DNA of 64,000 bases from Vibrio quintilis (GCF_024529975.1 NZ_AP024897.1:124001-188000); one strand, 5' to 3'; shown: positions 29,990 through 39,871, numbered from the stretch's first letter. Made by a program: numbers and translations. Notes: generated by a model not told the origin, from the sequence alone.

Positions 29990-30013
29990 TTTGGTAATGG
30001 ATCCATTATCAAA
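29990..30013. promoter_or_regulatory. Candidate operator palindrome of the tartrate operon
   Basis: A 24-base palindrome with one mismatch: TTTGGTAATGGA then TCCATTATCAAA. It ends 28 bases before the transporter start, next to a perfect TATAAT (30021-30026). It is a good candidate site for one of the GntR regulators encoded at the other end of the locus. Confidence 0.5.
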
Positions 30014-30041
30014 TATTAAATATAATACATCAGGAGATACC

Positions 30042-31310
30042 ATGACCCCTACATCTATCACATTGATTTTGCTGCTCTTTGCGGTAGTCATGTTTATTTG
30101 GGAGAAAATCCCTTTGGCACTTACTTCTATGATCGTTTGCATCGGACTGGTTTTAACCGGTGTGCTGAATGCCACAGAAGCCTTCAATGGCTTTGTGAAT
30201 AAAAACGTCATTCTGTTTATTGATATGTTTATTATCGGCGCCGCTCTGTTTGAAACCGGGATGGCGAAAAGTATCGGTGGCGTTGTGACCCGGTTTGCGA
30301 AAACTGAAAAGCAACTGGTGGTCGCGACCATGCTGATTACCGGCGTGATGTCCGGGCTGCTGTCAAATACCGGCACCGCAGCGGTATTGATTCCGGTGAT
30401 CATCGGGATTGCTGCCCGCTCTGGTTTTGCCCGTTCCAAATTGCTGATGCCGGTTGTTTTTGCCGCAGCAATGGGGGGCAACCTGAGTCTGATCGGTGCG
30501 CCCGGCAACATGATTGCACAAAGTGCGCTGGAAAAAGTCGACATGAAATTCGGCTTCTTTGAATACGGTTATGTCGGCCTGCCGATTCTGCTGTGCGGCA
30601 TCCTGTTTATCTCAACCATTGGTTATCGCCTGCTGCCGGATCACCAGGTTGGTAACGAGGGTGATCAGAAGGTCAAAGAAGATACTTATGACCATATTCC
30701 GGAGTGGAAAAAGCGGACTTCACTGGGTGTGCTGGCAGTTGCCATTCTGTGCATGGTGTTTGAGAAAAAAATTGGTATTCCGCTGCATATCACAGGTGCG
30801 ATCGGTGCCATTGTGCTGATTTTCCTGGGGGTAATTTCAGAAAATCAGGCTTACAAATCGATTGATTTAAAAACCATTTTCCTGTTTGGCGGCACACTGG
30901 CGCTGGCCGCGGCAATGAAGAAAACCGGTGCGGGCATGGTCATCGCCAATACGGTGCTGAGTTCTGTCGGTCAAAGCACATCCATGTTTGTGATTATGCT
31001 GGTGATATTCCTGTTGGCGGTCGTGATGACGAACTTTATGTCCAACACGGCGACCACCGCTTTACTGGTGCCGATTGGTATGTCGATTTCCACTTCAATT
31101 GGTGCTGACCCCCGCGCAGTCATGATGGCGGTTGTGATTGGTGGTTCTCTGGCGTATGCCACGCCAATCGGTATGCCTGCCAATGCGATGGTGTTAGGTC
31201 CGGGTGGGTTCCGCTTCAGTGACTATGTGAAGTCCGGTCTGCCACTCATTATTGTTTCAACGATCGTCAGCATGATTCTGCTGCCGGTTCTGTACCCATT
31301 TTTCCCATAA
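30042..31310 (+). CDS. DASS-family anion transporter, probably for tartrate
   Basis: A 422-residue, 11- to 12-helix membrane protein of the divalent anion:sodium symporter/ArsB-like superfamily. The repeat motifs SNTGTAAVLIPVI and SNTATTALLVPIGM are the SNT signatures that line the substrate and Na+ sites. The start at 30042 has GGAG five bases upstream; a longer frame from 29973 would run through the operator. The next genes encode tartrate dehydratase, so tartrate or a similar C4 acid is the likely cargo. Confidence 0.85.
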   Translation: MTPTSITLILLLFAVVMFIWEKIPLALTSMIVCIGLVLTGVLNATEAFNGFVNKNVILFIDMFIIGAALFETGMAKSIGGVVTRFAKTEKQLVVATMLITGVMSGLLSNTGTAAVLIPVIIGIAARSGFARSKLLMPVVFAAAMGGNLSLIGAPGNMIAQSALEKVDMKFGFFEYGYVGLPILLCGILFISTIGYRLLPDHQVGNEGDQKVKEDTYDHIPEWKKRTSLGVLAVAILCMVFEKKIGIPLHITGAIGAIVLIFLGVISENQAYKSIDLKTIFLFGGTLALAAAMKKTGAGMVIANTVLSSVGQSTSMFVIMLVIFLLAVVMTNFMSNTATTALLVPIGMSISTSIGADPRAVMMAVVIGGSLAYATPIGMPANAMVLGPGGFRFSDYVKSGLPLIIVSTIVSMILLPVLYPFFP

Positions 31311-31335
31311 AAAGTTCTGATAAAGGAGAACGAAT

Positions 31336-32235
31336 GTGAGCGAACAAAATAAAATTCAGGAAATGACGGAAGTCATGGGCAAATTTGTCTCTATGATTGG
31401 GAAAATCCTGCCGGATGACGTCATGGACAAACTGACCGAGCTGAGAACTCAGGAAGACTCCAGACTGGCAACCGCCATTTATACCACCATGTTTGATAAC
31501 CAGAATCTGGCCAAAGAGCTGAATCGCCCTAGTTGTCAGGACACCGGTGTGATTCAGTTTTTTGTCAAATGCGGAGAAAACTTCCCGTACATGGGCAAGC
31601 TGGAAAGCATGCTTGAAGCCTCTGTCCTTTACGCCACAGAGCATGCGCCACTGCGTCATAACAGTGTGCAAACCTTTGATGAATACAACACCGGGAAAAA
31701 TATCGGTAAAGGTACACCGACCGTGTTCTGGGAAATTGTGCCGGAGAAAGACAACGTAGAAATTGATGCGTACATGGCCGGTGGTGGTTGCACACTACCC
31801 GGTAAAGCGACCGTATTAATGCCGGGGGCCGGTTATGAAGGCGTGACTAAATTCGTCCTCGATATTATGACCAGCTACGGCCTGAATGCCTGTCCGCCAC
31901 TGCTGGTAGGTGTGGGGGTTGCCACCTCGGTTGAAACCGCCGCTTTACTATCCAAGAAAGCGCTGATGCGCCCTATCGGCAGCCGCAGTGAGAATGAACG
32001 GGCCGCCAAAATGGAGCAGCTGCTTGAAGACGGTATCAACGAAATTGGTCTCGGGCCACAGGGTATGTCCGGGAATAAATCCGTGATGGGTGTTCATATT
32101 GAAAATACAGCGCGTCATCCATCCACTATTGGCGTGGCTGTGAATACGGGTTGCTGGTCTCACCGTCGTGGTCACATCATTTTTGATAAAGAGCTTAATT
32201 TTGAAATTACTTCACACTCAGGAGCACAGCTATGA
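31336..32235 (+). CDS. ttdA: L(+)-tartrate dehydratase subunit alpha
   Basis: A 299-residue class I (Fe-S) hydro-lyase alpha subunit; with TtdB it converts tartrate to oxaloacetate. The three [4Fe-4S] cysteines are in [16 protein letters not shown] and [10 protein letters not shown]. Identity to E. coli TtdA is evident along its length ([52 protein letters not shown]). A class I fumarase would also have the beta half fused. The GTG at 31336 has AAAGGAG upstream. The stereospecificity cannot be read from sequence. Confidence 0.9.
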   Translation: MSEQNKIQEMTEVMGKFVSMIGKILPDDVMDKLTELRTQEDSRLATAIYTTMFDNQNLAKELNRPSCQDTGVIQFFVKCGENFPYMGKLESMLEASVLYATEHAPLRHNSVQTFDEYNTGKNIGKGTPTVFWEIVPEKDNVEIDAYMAGGGCTLPGKATVLMPGAGYEGVTKFVLDIMTSYGLNACPPLLVGVGVATSVETAALLSKKALMRPIGSRSENERAAKMEQLLEDGINEIGLGPQGMSGNKSVMGVHIENTARHPSTIGVAVNTGCWSHRRGHIIFDKELNFEITSHSGAQL

Positions 32236-32861
32236 GCGTTAACCACATGAACGATAAAAAAATACTGCAAACACCGATTCAGAATGAAGATTTAGCGGAT
32301 ATCCATGTGGGAGATGTGATTTATCTGACCGGTTACTTAGTGACCTGCCGGGATGTGGCTCACCGGCGTCTGATTGAAGAAAAACGTGATTTACCGGTGG
32401 ATATTAACGGGTTGGCGATTTTCCATGCCGGGCCGATTATCCGTTCTCTGGGTGATGAAAAATACGAAATGGTTTCTATCGGCCCGACAACCAGTATGCG
32501 GATGGAAAAGTTTGAAGAAGAATTCATTGAGCAGACCGGCGTGAAACTGATTGTTGGTAAAGGCGGCATGGGTGAAGGCACGCAGGCCGGCTGCCAGAAT
32601 CATAAAGCACTGCATGTGGTTTACCCGGCGGGTTGTGCGGTTCAGGCGGCCACTCAGGTTGAAGAAATTGTCGATGCGCAATGGAAAGACCTGGGCATGC
32701 CCGAAACGCTCTGGGTCTGTAAAGTGAAAGAATTCGGCCCGCTGATTGTGTCCATTGACACCCACGGCCGTAATTTATTTGAAGAGAAAAAAGTGATTTA
32801 TAACGAGCGCAAAGACAAAGTGTATGAAGACATCTGTCAGCACGTGAAATTCATCAAATAA
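32232..32861 (+). CDS. ttdB: L(+)-tartrate dehydratase subunit beta
   Basis: A 209-residue fumarase C-terminal-domain protein, the partner of Ttd[31 protein letters not shown] and [16 protein letters not shown] are characteristic. The four-base overlap with ttdA (ATGA) suggests balanced synthesis of the heterotetramer. The N-terminus is about eight residues longer than in E. coli; an internal ATG (residue 6) is an alternative start. Confidence 0.9.
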   Translation: MSVNHMNDKKILQTPIQNEDLADIHVGDVIYLTGYLVTCRDVAHRRLIEEKRDLPVDINGLAIFHAGPIIRSLGDEKYEMVSIGPTTSMRMEKFEEEFIEQTGVKLIVGKGGMGEGTQAGCQNHKALHVVYPAGCAVQAATQVEEIVDAQWKDLGMPETLWVCKVKEFGPLIVSIDTHGRNLFEEKKVIYNERKDKVYEDICQHVKFIK

Positions 32862-32889
32862 CTATCTTCGTTCGTCCAATAGCGATCTT

Positions 32890-32936
32890 CAGGCATCCCG
32901 TTTTCCGGGATGTCCTGAAACTGATTTTTTTCAGGA
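32890..32936 (+). promoter_or_regulatory. Alternative hairpins masking the oadG ribosome-binding site
   Basis: Hairpin 1 pairs CAGG-CATCCCG (32890-32900) with CGGGATG-tCCTG (32906-32917). Hairpin 2 pairs CCTGAAA (32914-32920) with TTTCAGG (32929-32935) and covers the AGGA before the oadG ATG at 32943. They share the CCTG segment, so they exclude each other. A T run at 32925-32931 could also make hairpin 1 a weak terminator. Confidence 0.5.
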
Positions 32937-32942
32937 ATTAAT

Positions 32943-33221
32943 ATGAATGAAAATTTATTTTCTGAAGGCGTGACTTTAATGCTTTTGGGAATGGGGTTCG
33001 TGTTTGTTTTTTTAATGTTTCTTGTCGTCATGATTCATCTTCAGACGAAAATCACTTCTTTACTGCCTGAACCTCAGAACAACAAAGAAATACAGAAGAA
33101 AAACAAACCTGCCGGAAAAAATACACAGGTGAAATCTGATGAAGGCCAGTTGATTGCTGTATTGACTGCTGCCGTCTGTTTGCACAGGAAAAGTCAGCGC
33201 CGAAACAGAGTAGAGGGGTGA
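32943..33221 (+). CDS. oadG: Oxaloacetate decarboxylase gamma chain
   Basis: A 92-residue subunit with one N-terminal transmembrane helix (GVTLMLLGMGFVFVFLMFLV) and a polar C-terminal tail. It holds the alpha and beta subunits together and binds zinc in characterised enzymes. The tail ends LHRKSQRRNRVEG. It is the first of the oadGAB genes. Confidence 0.9.
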   Translation: MNENLFSEGVTLMLLGMGFVFVFLMFLVVMIHLQTKITSLLPEPQNNKEIQKKNKPAGKNTQVKSDEGQLIAVLTAAVCLHRKSQRRNRVEG

Positions 33222-33224
33222 GTC

Positions 33225-35024
33225 ATGAACACAGGTAAGAAAATTGGTATTACGGATGTGGTGCTCAGAGATGCGCACCAGTCACTATTTGCGACCCGGC
33301 TGCGGCTGGATGACATGTTACCGATCGCTCATGCGCTCGACAGTATTGGTTACTGGTCGCTGGAGTGTTGGGGCGGTGCAACGTTTGACAGCTGTATCCG
33401 GTTTCTCGGTGAAGATCCCTGGGTTCGCCTGCGTGAGCTGAAAAAAGCGCTGCCCAACACGCCGCTGCAAATGTTGCTGCGCGGGCAAAACCTGCTCGGA
33501 TACCGCCATTATGCAGATGATGTGGTGGATACATTCGTTGAGCGGGCGGTGAAAAATGGCATGGATGTGTTCCGGATTTTTGATGCAATGAATGATATCC
33601 GTAACATGACGCAGGCGATTCAGGCGGTGAAAAAAATGGGGGCCCATGCTCAGGGAACGCTATCGTATACCACCAGCCCGGCGCATACATTGCAGACCTG
33701 GATTGATACCGCGCAGCAACTGGCTGAATCCGGTGTGGATTCTATCGCGATTAAAGATATGGCCGGGATCTTAAAACCCGCTGTCGCCGGTGAGCTGGTT
33801 CAGGCGCTGAAAAAGCAGGTCTCAGTCCCGCTGCATCTGCACTGTCACGCCACGGCAGGACTGGCGGATATGACCCTGATGAAAGCGATTGAAGCCGGGG
33901 TTGACCGGGTAGATACGGCGATTTCTTCTATGAGCGGAACGTATGGTCATCCTGCGACCGAATCTTTGGTCGCGGCGCTGGAAGGCACCGGCTATGAAAC
34001 CGGTCTGAATCTGACTGAGCTGGAGAAAATCGCTGCTTATTTCCGTGGGGTACGGAAAAAGTATGCGGCGTTTGAAGGGCAGCTGAAAGGGATTGACTCA
34101 CGGATCCTGGTCGCTCAGGTGCCCGGCGGTATGCTGACCAACATGGAAAATCAGCTCAAACAGCAGAACGCGGCCGATAAACTGGATGCGGTGCTGGAAG
34201 AAATCCCACGGGTCAGAAAAGATTTAGGTTACCTGCCTCTGGTGACGCCAACCTCGCAAATCGTCGGCACGCAGGCGGTGATTAACGTCATGATGGGTGA
34301 GCGCTACAAGAATATCACCAAAGAAACCGCCGGGGTGCTGAAAGGTGAATATGGTAAAACGCCATTGCCGGTTGATGCTGAACTACAGGCACAGGTGCTT
34401 CAGGGAGAGGCACCGTTGACTTGTCGTCCGGCTGACCGGATCGCACCGGAAATGGAGCGCCTGAAAGCAGATGTGCAGGCAAAAGCAGAACAAAAAGGCA
34501 TTCAGCTGTCTGACAACCTGATTGATGATGTACTGATTGTGGCATTGTTTGAGCAGGTCGGCTGGAAGTTTCTTGAAAACCGTCATCATCCGGAAGCGTT
34601 TGAACCGGTGCCGGTGGCAGAGATGACGGCTGTGAACGCTTCGACAGCTAAACCCTCTGAAAGCAAAACGGAGCAACCCGGCGTTTATACCATCACTGTG
34701 AACCAGCAGCGCTATGTGGTTCAGGTGGCCGAAGGGGGAGATATTTCTCAGGTGCAACAAATACCGGCTGCTGCTCCGGCATCTGCTGAATCAGCCCCGG
34801 TCACCGGAGATGGCGAAGAAATGACCGCGCCACTGGCAGGGAATATCTGGAAAATTCACACCCGGGTTGGCGACATGGTTGAGGAAGGCGATGTATTGCT
34901 GATTCTTGAAGCGATGAAAATGGAAACCGAAATCCGGGCTGCCTGCTCAGGCACGGTAGCCCATATTGGCGTGAAAGAAGGTGAAGCCGTCACTGTCGGC
35001 GAGCCGCTTTTGACCATTGCATAA
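33225..35024 (+). CDS. oadA: Oxaloacetate decarboxylase alpha chain
   Basis: A 599-residue biotin enzyme: an N-terminal carboxyltransferase TIM barrel ([19 protein letters not shown], metal ligands in [13 protein letters not shown]), a conserved middle domain, an Ala/Pro-rich linker (about 515-535) and a C-terminal biotinyl domain with the biotinyl lysine in LEAMKMETE. It moves the carboxyl from oxaloacetate to biotin, giving pyruvate. The gene starts three bases after oadG. Confidence 0.97.
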   Translation: MNTGKKIGITDVVLRDAHQSLFATRLRLDDMLPIAHALDSIGYWSLECWGGATFDSCIRFLGEDPWVRLRELKKALPNTPLQMLLRGQNLLGYRHYADDVVDTFVERAVKNGMDVFRIFDAMNDIRNMTQAIQAVKKMGAHAQGTLSYTTSPAHTLQTWIDTAQQLAESGVDSIAIKDMAGILKPAVAGELVQALKKQVSVPLHLHCHATAGLADMTLMKAIEAGVDRVDTAISSMSGTYGHPATESLVAALEGTGYETGLNLTELEKIAAYFRGVRKKYAAFEGQLKGIDSRILVAQVPGGMLTNMENQLKQQNAADKLDAVLEEIPRVRKDLGYLPLVTPTSQIVGTQAVINVMMGERYKNITKETAGVLKGEYGKTPLPVDAELQAQVLQGEAPLTCRPADRIAPEMERLKADVQAKAEQKGIQLSDNLIDDVLIVALFEQVGWKFLENRHHPEAFEPVPVAEMTAVNASTAKPSESKTEQPGVYTITVNQQRYVVQVAEGGDISQVQQIPAAAPASAESAPVTGDGEEMTAPLAGNIWKIHTRVGDMVEEGDVLLILEAMKMETEIRAACSGTVAHIGVKEGEAVTVGEPLLTIA

Positions 35025-35039
35025 GGAACAGAACTGAAA

Positions 35040-36341
35040 ATGGATAATGTGATTAATTTGATCCGTGATTTCGGTATCTTCCATCTGTCGTTAGGGCAGG
35101 CTGCCATGATTGTGATCGGGATGGTACTGCTCTATCTGGCAATTGCCAAAAACTTTGAGCCTCTGCTGTTGGTGCCGATAGGTTTTGGCGGGATTCTGGC
35201 CAATTTACCGGAAGCCGGTCTTGCCCTTTCTGCGATTGAAAACGCGCTTCATGCCGGGGTGCCGGAGGTGATGCACGCATTTGCTTCGGCGCTTAGTCTG
35301 GATAGTTTTGACCCGGCGCTGATCAAACAAGCCATGCATCATGCCACGCCCAAACAAATGGCGGAGCTCGATTATCTGGCACGGCAGTACCAGTATTCCA
35401 ACGGGATGTTGTATCAGTTTTATAGCCTGGCGATTGCATCCGGTGCCGGTCCTTTGGTGATTTTTATGGGTGTTGGTGCCATGACTGATTTTGGTCCGCT
35501 GCTGGCAAATCCGAAAACACTCTTGCTGGGTGCAGCGGCGCAGTTTGGGATTTTTACCACGGTACTGGGTGCGTTAGGACTCAGTAGTCTCGGCATGATG
35601 GATTTCAGTGTCGCTCAGGCGGCATCGATCGGGATTATCGGCGGAGCCGATGGCCCGACGGCCATTTACGTCTCCAGTATGCTTGCGCCTGAATTGCTGG
35701 GCGCCATCGCGGTTGCTGCTTATTCCTATATGGCACTGGTGCCACTGATTCAGCCACCAATTATGAAAGCGCTGACCACTGAAGCAGAAAGGAAAATCAA
35801 AATGGAACAACTGCGTCAGGTGAAAAAGATTGAGAAGATCTGCTTCCCGCTGATGCTGCTGGTGTTAATTGCGATGCTGCTGCCTTCAGCCACGCCATTA
35901 CTGGGGATGTTCTGCTTCGGAAATTTAATGCGGGAATGCGGTGTTGTTGAACGTCTTTCTGATACTGCGCAAAACGCACTGATTAATATTGTGACAATAT
36001 TTTTGGGTGTGTCAGTTGGATCCAAGTTAATGGCAGACAAATTCTTACAGGCTGAAACCATCGGGATTCTGGCATTAGGAATTGTTGCATTTTGTGTGGG
36101 AACAGCCGCCGGGGTGTTAATGGCAAAGCTGATTAATCAGTTTTCCCGGCAGAAAGTGAACCCGCTGATTGGCTCGGCCGGTGTCTCTGCGGTGCCGATG
36201 GCAGCCAGGGTTTCCAACAAAGTTGGTCTTGAAGCGAATCCACAGAATTTTTTGCTGATGCATGCGATGGGCCCCAATGTGGCCGGAGTGATAGGCTCCG
36301 CGGTTGCTGCGGGGGTAATGATTAAATACGTTTTAGGGTAA
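35040..36341 (+). CDS. oadB: Oxaloacetate decarboxylase beta chain (Na+ pump)
   Basis: A 433-residue integral membrane subunit that decarboxylates carboxybiotin and exports Na+. The conserved [17 protein letters not shown] segment holds the aspartate essential for Na+ transport, and the region near [17 protein letters not shown] is also conserved. About nine to ten helices are predicted by eye. With TtdAB this gives energy-conserving tartrate fermentation to pyruvate. Confidence 0.96.
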   Translation: MDNVINLIRDFGIFHLSLGQAAMIVIGMVLLYLAIAKNFEPLLLVPIGFGGILANLPEAGLALSAIENALHAGVPEVMHAFASALSLDSFDPALIKQAMHHATPKQMAELDYLARQYQYSNGMLYQFYSLAIASGAGPLVIFMGVGAMTDFGPLLANPKTLLLGAAAQFGIFTTVLGALGLSSLGMMDFSVAQAASIGIIGGADGPTAIYVSSMLAPELLGAIAVAAYSYMALVPLIQPPIMKALTTEAERKIKMEQLRQVKKIEKICFPLMLLVLIAMLLPSATPLLGMFCFGNLMRECGVVERLSDTAQNALINIVTIFLGVSVGSKLMADKFLQAETIGILALGIVAFCVGTAAGVLMAKLINQFSRQKVNPLIGSAGVSAVPMAARVSNKVGLEANPQNFLLMHAMGPNVAGVIGSAVAAGVMIKYVLG

Positions 36342-36447
36342 TCAGAGACTGTTGATTTCAGGTGATATTGTGTTGTTGTAAATATTACCTGGCAGTTCAG
36401 GACGAACGATGTTTTGCCACTGAAGGTTAACAGGCTCTGTGATAGTC

Positions 36448-36476
36448 ATCAGGATTTCCCTGTAGGGGAAATCCTG
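36448..36476 (+). promoter_or_regulatory. Hairpin abutting a Shine-Dalgarno site
   Basis: A perfect 12-base-pair stem (TCAGGATTTCCC / GGGAAATCCTGA) with a five-base TGTAG loop ends exactly where AAGGGAG begins, 12 bases before the ATG at 36489. There is no T run. It may tune translation of the next gene or protect a processed 5' end. Confidence 0.5.
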
Positions 36477-36488
36477 AAGGGAGTAATT

Positions 36489-36776
36489 ATGTTGGTCAAT
36501 AATATTTCTCACGATTTAGTCACCGAACGGGCTAAACGTGATTGGTTCGCCTACTGGAAACATTATAAAAAAAACGAAAATGAATATTGTGCTGAAGCCA
36601 ATTGCCTCAATAAGGCTTCTTATGGTGCATTGGTGACAATTCAGCCGAAGGATTACGATCATGTCTATGTGATTGGTTTATGTGAATGTCACGGGAAGAA
36701 CGTCAATAAAATCGAACAACCGTTGATTGAGTTATCTCCGGATGCGGAACTCATCGAGTCAGATCTGACATTGTAA
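36489..36776 (+). CDS. Small protein of unknown function in the tartrate locus
   Basis: A 95-residue cytoplasmic protein, MLVNNISHDLVTERAKRDW at the start, which I do not recognise. The spacing YCAEANC...GLCECHGKN suggests a small zinc-binding fold. AAGGGAG lies five bases before the ATG. It lies between oadB and the citX-like gene, all in one direction, so a role in assembly or regulation of the locus is possible. Confidence 0.65.
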   Translation: MLVNNISHDLVTERAKRDWFAYWKHYKKNENEYCAEANCLNKASYGALVTIQPKDYDHVYVIGLCECHGKNVNKIEQPLIELSPDAELIESDLTL

Positions 36777-36794
36777 CCAACCCGAGGACAGAGC

Positions 36795-37343
36795 ATGAAA
36801 TCTAATTCCGGAAACGAAGCCCAGGCTGCACAGCTTTCAGACCGGCTGGAAATCGCTAAAGTTTATCAATACTGGCGGAAGATGCTGACCAGCCCGATGA
36901 TTACGGTGGGCTGGCGGAAAATTAAGTACAGCCCGCATACAGAAACCCGTCTGCTGGTGATAAATGCCGCACTGGAAGAAATCAACCAGATGACGGAGAG
37001 GAATGGGTTCACTATCCGGATGCAAAAGGTTTTCTGGACGGGGTTAGGCCCGAATGCTTTGGTTACAACCAGCTGTTTCTCTGCGACCAAACTGAAGAAA
37101 TGGACGATTGATATTGAAGAGCATCACCCGCTGGGCGCGCTGATGGATCTGAATATCATTGATACCAACGGCATGAGTATCAGTCGCAAAGACACGCATA
37201 TTCAGCCAAGAACCTGCATGGTTTGTCAGAAAGACATTTACACCTGCAGGCGGGGTAAACCTCATTCACATCAGGAATACCTGGCTGCGATTAATGAACT
37301 GATTTTGCGGGAAAGATTCGGTCAGTATGATACTGAAAGATAA
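36795..37343 (+). CDS. citX: CitX-like holo-ACP synthase (apo-citrate lyase phosphoribosyl-dephospho-CoA transferase)
   Basis: A 182-residue protein. HPLGALMDLNIIDTNGMSISR and RTCMVCQKDIYTCRRGKPHSHQE correspond to the CitX signatures (HPLGRLWDIDV-like, then a C-x-x-C...C...H segment). CitX attaches the prosthetic group to the acyl-carrier subunit of citrate lyase. No citrate lyase genes (citCDEF) or citG lie here, so its substrate in this locus is unclear. It is 18 bases after the small upstream gene. Confidence 0.72.
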   Translation: MKSNSGNEAQAAQLSDRLEIAKVYQYWRKMLTSPMITVGWRKIKYSPHTETRLLVINAALEEINQMTERNGFTIRMQKVFWTGLGPNALVTTSCFSATKLKKWTIDIEEHHPLGALMDLNIIDTNGMSISRKDTHIQPRTCMVCQKDIYTCRRGKPHSHQEYLAAINELILRERFGQYDTER

Positions 37344-37350
37344 AAATAAC

Positions 37351-37383
37351 CGGACAACCTGAATAAGAGCTCTTCAGGTTGCC
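37351..37383. repeat. Palindromic intergenic repeat, copy 3
   Basis: CGGACAACCTGAA and TTCAGGTTGCCG flank a loop. It sits between convergent citX and the GntR genes. Confidence 0.7.
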
Positions 37384-37397
37384 GTTTGTTCATTGAA

Positions 37398-38063
37398 TTA
37401 CTTTTCTTCAGCCCTGCCGGGGATATTCGTCAGCATATCTTCTTCACTGCGGATAATATGTTCCCGCATCAGCTGATAAGCCTGCTCAGAATCCCGTGCT
37501 TTCAGGGCGTTAATGATGTCTTTATGTTCATTCAGAGACTTCATGGCATAATCTTTTTCAGTGGTATTATTTCCCATTGAAAGTCCGTTCCATAAAGAGC
37601 TCAGAATCGAGAAGATACGGCTGTTATCGGCGGCCTGCCAGATTGCCATATGAAATGCCTGATTGAGGTTGGAATAATTATCAAAAATATTCTGTTCAAC
37701 TTCTTCTTTTGATTTTTCGTAAATATTACAGATTTCAGATATATCAGCGTCCGGATTCCCGCAGAGCTTTTTGATCATTTCACTTTCCAGAATAAGCCGC
37801 AGCTCGAAATGTTCTTTTATATATTGCTCGTTGACGCCTAAAACAATTGCACCTTTGTTCGGTCTGAGTTTAATTAAGCCATCATTATGGAGTAGCTGAA
37901 ATGCTTCCCGGACCGGTGTCACCGATACGCCTAAAAGTTTCGAAACCTGATCGAGCGTCAGGACATCACCTTCCTGATACTGTGAAGATAAAATCGCTTT
38001 TCTGAGCTCTGCGGCGACTCTTTCCCGGGCGGGTAAAAGATTAATGGGTTTAAAATTCATCAT
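37398..38063 (-). CDS. GntR/FCD-family transcriptional regulator
   Basis: A 221-residue regulator with an N-terminal winged helix (VAAELRKAILSSQYQEGDVL, LLGVSVTPVREAFQLL) and a C-terminal all-helical FCD ligand domain with typical metal-binding His/Asp positions (NQAFHMAIW, EHKDIINALKARD, REHI). This subfamily often senses organic acids. Its start overlaps the stop of the upstream GntR gene by four bases. Confidence 0.9.
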   Translation of the reverse strand: MMNFKPINLLPARERVAAELRKAILSSQYQEGDVLTLDQVSKLLGVSVTPVREAFQLLHNDGLIKLRPNKGAIVLGVNEQYIKEHFELRLILESEMIKKLCGNPDADISEICNIYEKSKEEVEQNIFDNYSNLNQAFHMAIWQAADNSRIFSILSSLWNGLSMGNNTTEKDYAMKSLNEHKDIINALKARDSEQAYQLMREHIIRSEEDMLTNIPGRAEEK

Positions 38064-38662
38064 TTAATTGCATTTAAGATAGTCTGGTTTGCGAAAGCAA
38101 CCAGTGATTGAATATGAATCTCATCAATGGCTTCGTTGTGTAATAATTTTAGCGCTTTTTCCAGATAAGAAACAGACTGTGCATAATCGGGATGACAATA
38201 CCGGATACTGTGCATCCAGAAAACATTCAGCATGCTGAGGTGTAAATGCCGGGTATAATCATCTTTTGTCATGGCCGAAAGGGCATGATGAAATGCAATC
38301 AGATCCTGTTGCGGATTACCGCTGGTATGTAATTGTTCTGACAGCGTCTGATAAACCGGTTTATCTTCGCGGAAACTCATCAGTAAAGCGCATTCTGACG
38401 CAGATAACATCTGATTATAAATGGTGAGCGTCCGCGCATTGATATCCACGACTTTTAATTTTCTGTTATTGAGCTTAATGATTAAGCCTTCCTGAATTAA
38501 TGTATTAAACGCTTCACGAATCGGCATTCTGGATAACCCGAATTGCTCAGCAAGATAATTCTGGGTAATCGTGTGTTGATTGGTGATGTTGCCTGAAATT
38601 ATTTCCCGCTTAATAATCTCGGCGACTTCATCTTTGGTATTGGTAAAATCGATTCGTTCCAT
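38060..38662 (-). CDS. GntR-family transcriptional regulator
   Basis: A 200-residue second GntR regulator: winged helix with VAEIIKREIISGNITNQHTI and YLAEQFGLSRMPIREAFNTL, then a helical FCD-like domain with a less complete set of ligand residues (FHHALSAM). The pair of overlapping genes may act as a heteromeric regulator of the tartrate operon. Confidence 0.88.
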   Translation of the reverse strand: MERIDFTNTKDEVAEIIKREIISGNITNQHTITQNYLAEQFGLSRMPIREAFNTLIQEGLIIKLNNRKLKVVDINARTLTIYNQMLSASECALLMSFREDKPVYQTLSEQLHTSGNPQQDLIAFHHALSAMTKDDYTRHLHLSMLNVFWMHSIRYCHPDYAQSVSYLEKALKLLHNEAIDEIHIQSLVAFANQTILNAIK

Positions 38663-38756
38663 TGAACTCAGAAGGGGTCGTGTGGCGTGAGCATATGATA
38701 AATACGTGCTATGAATATTGCAAACATTGCCGGATTCGGTGAATAAGTGACAGAAA

Positions 38757-38790
38757 TCACGGGATGAACATGCTTCAGCACATCCCGTGA
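38757..38790 (-). terminator. Hairpin after the tartrate dehydrogenase gene
   Basis: TCACGGGATG and CATCCCGTGA form a perfect 10-base-pair stem. On the minus strand it is followed by TTTCTG, so termination may be partial. It separates the dehydrogenase from the GntR genes downstream. Confidence 0.6.
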
Positions 38791-38806
38791 CAGATGTTTC
38801 TCATCC

Positions 38807-39871
38807 TTATTGCAGCTGTTGTAAAATAGCTTCGGTCAGTTCTGTTGTTGAAGCATTTCCACCCATATCGCGGGTCCTGCATGAGCCTTCTTTCAGCACG
38901 GATTCAATCGCATGCAGAATTTCATCATGCACCGCCTGACAACCGAGATGTTCCAGCATCATCGCCCCGGCCCAGATTGTCCCGATTGGGTTGGCGATGT
39001 GTTGTCCGTAGATATCCGGCGCTGAGCCATGAACAGGTTCAAACATCGACGGAAAGGTATTCTCAGGGTTGATGTTGGCTGAGGGGGCAATGCCGATGGT
39101 GCCGGTGCAGGCCGGGCCAAGATCAGAAAGAATATCGCCGAACAGATTGGAGCCGACGACCACATCAAAATGCTCCGGCATCCGGACAAAATTCGCGGTC
39201 AGAATATCAATATGGAACTGATCGGTCTGAATTTGCGGATACTGTGCGCTCATGGTTTCAAATCGCTGATCCCAGTAAGGCATGGAGTGGAAGATACCAT
39301 TGGATTTCGTCGCTGAAGTGACTTTCCGGGCCGGGCGCTGGCTGGCAAGCTTAAACGCATATTTCAGAATCCGGTCGGTGCCTTTGCGGGTGAAAACAGC
39401 CTGCTGAATCACAATTTCATCGTCGGTGCCTTCATACTGCACCCCCCCAATGCTGGAGTATTCACCCTCAACATTTTCCCGCACGACATAAAAATCAATG
39501 TCGCCGGTTTTTTTCCCGGCCAGCGGGCAGGGAACGCCATCAAACAGACGGACCGGGCGCAGGTTGACGTATTGATCGAAGCTTCTGCGGATTGGCAGCA
39601 GCAAGCCCCACAGAGAAATATGGTCCGGCACACCGGGAAAGCCGACTGCGCCTAAATAAATTGCATCAAAGGCTTTGAGCTGTTCCAGCCCGTCTTCCGG
39701 CATCATATAGCCTTTTTGCTGGTAGGTTTCGCAGCTCCAGTCAAATTCGGTCCAGTTGAATGAGATATCGTGTCTGGCGGCGGCAGCCTCCAGCACCCGG
39801 ATGCCTTCCGGAATCACTTCTTTACCGATGCCGTCACCGGGGATAACCGCAATATTGAATGTTTTCATCAT
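38807..39871 (-). CDS. Tartrate/malate dehydrogenase (TtuC/DmlA type)
   Basis: A 354-residue beta-decarboxylating dehydrogenase of the isopropylmalate-dehydrogenase family. VIPGDGIGKEV, the substrate loop LRPVRLFDGVPCPL with LLLPIRRSFDQYVNL, the tyrosine in VVRENVEGEYSSIG, the lysine in VTSATKSNG and SNLFGDILSDLGP identify it. Similar enzymes (TtuC, YeaU/DmlA) oxidise or decarboxylate tartrate and D-malate with NAD. Two tandem ATGs (39871, 39868) are possible starts; AGGA is better spaced for the second. Confidence 0.88.
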   Translation of the reverse strand: MMKTFNIAVIPGDGIGKEVIPEGIRVLEAAAARHDISFNWTEFDWSCETYQQKGYMMPEDGLEQLKAFDAIYLGAVGFPGVPDHISLWGLLLPIRRSFDQYVNLRPVRLFDGVPCPLAGKKTGDIDFYVVRENVEGEYSSIGGVQYEGTDDEIVIQQAVFTRKGTDRILKYAFKLASQRPARKVTSATKSNGIFHSMPYWDQRFETMSAQYPQIQTDQFHIDILTANFVRMPEHFDVVVGSNLFGDILSDLGPACTGTIGIAPSANINPENTFPSMFEPVHGSAPDIYGQHIANPIGTIWAGAMMLEHLGCQAVHDEILHAIESVLKEGSCRTRDMGGNASTTELTEAILQQLQ

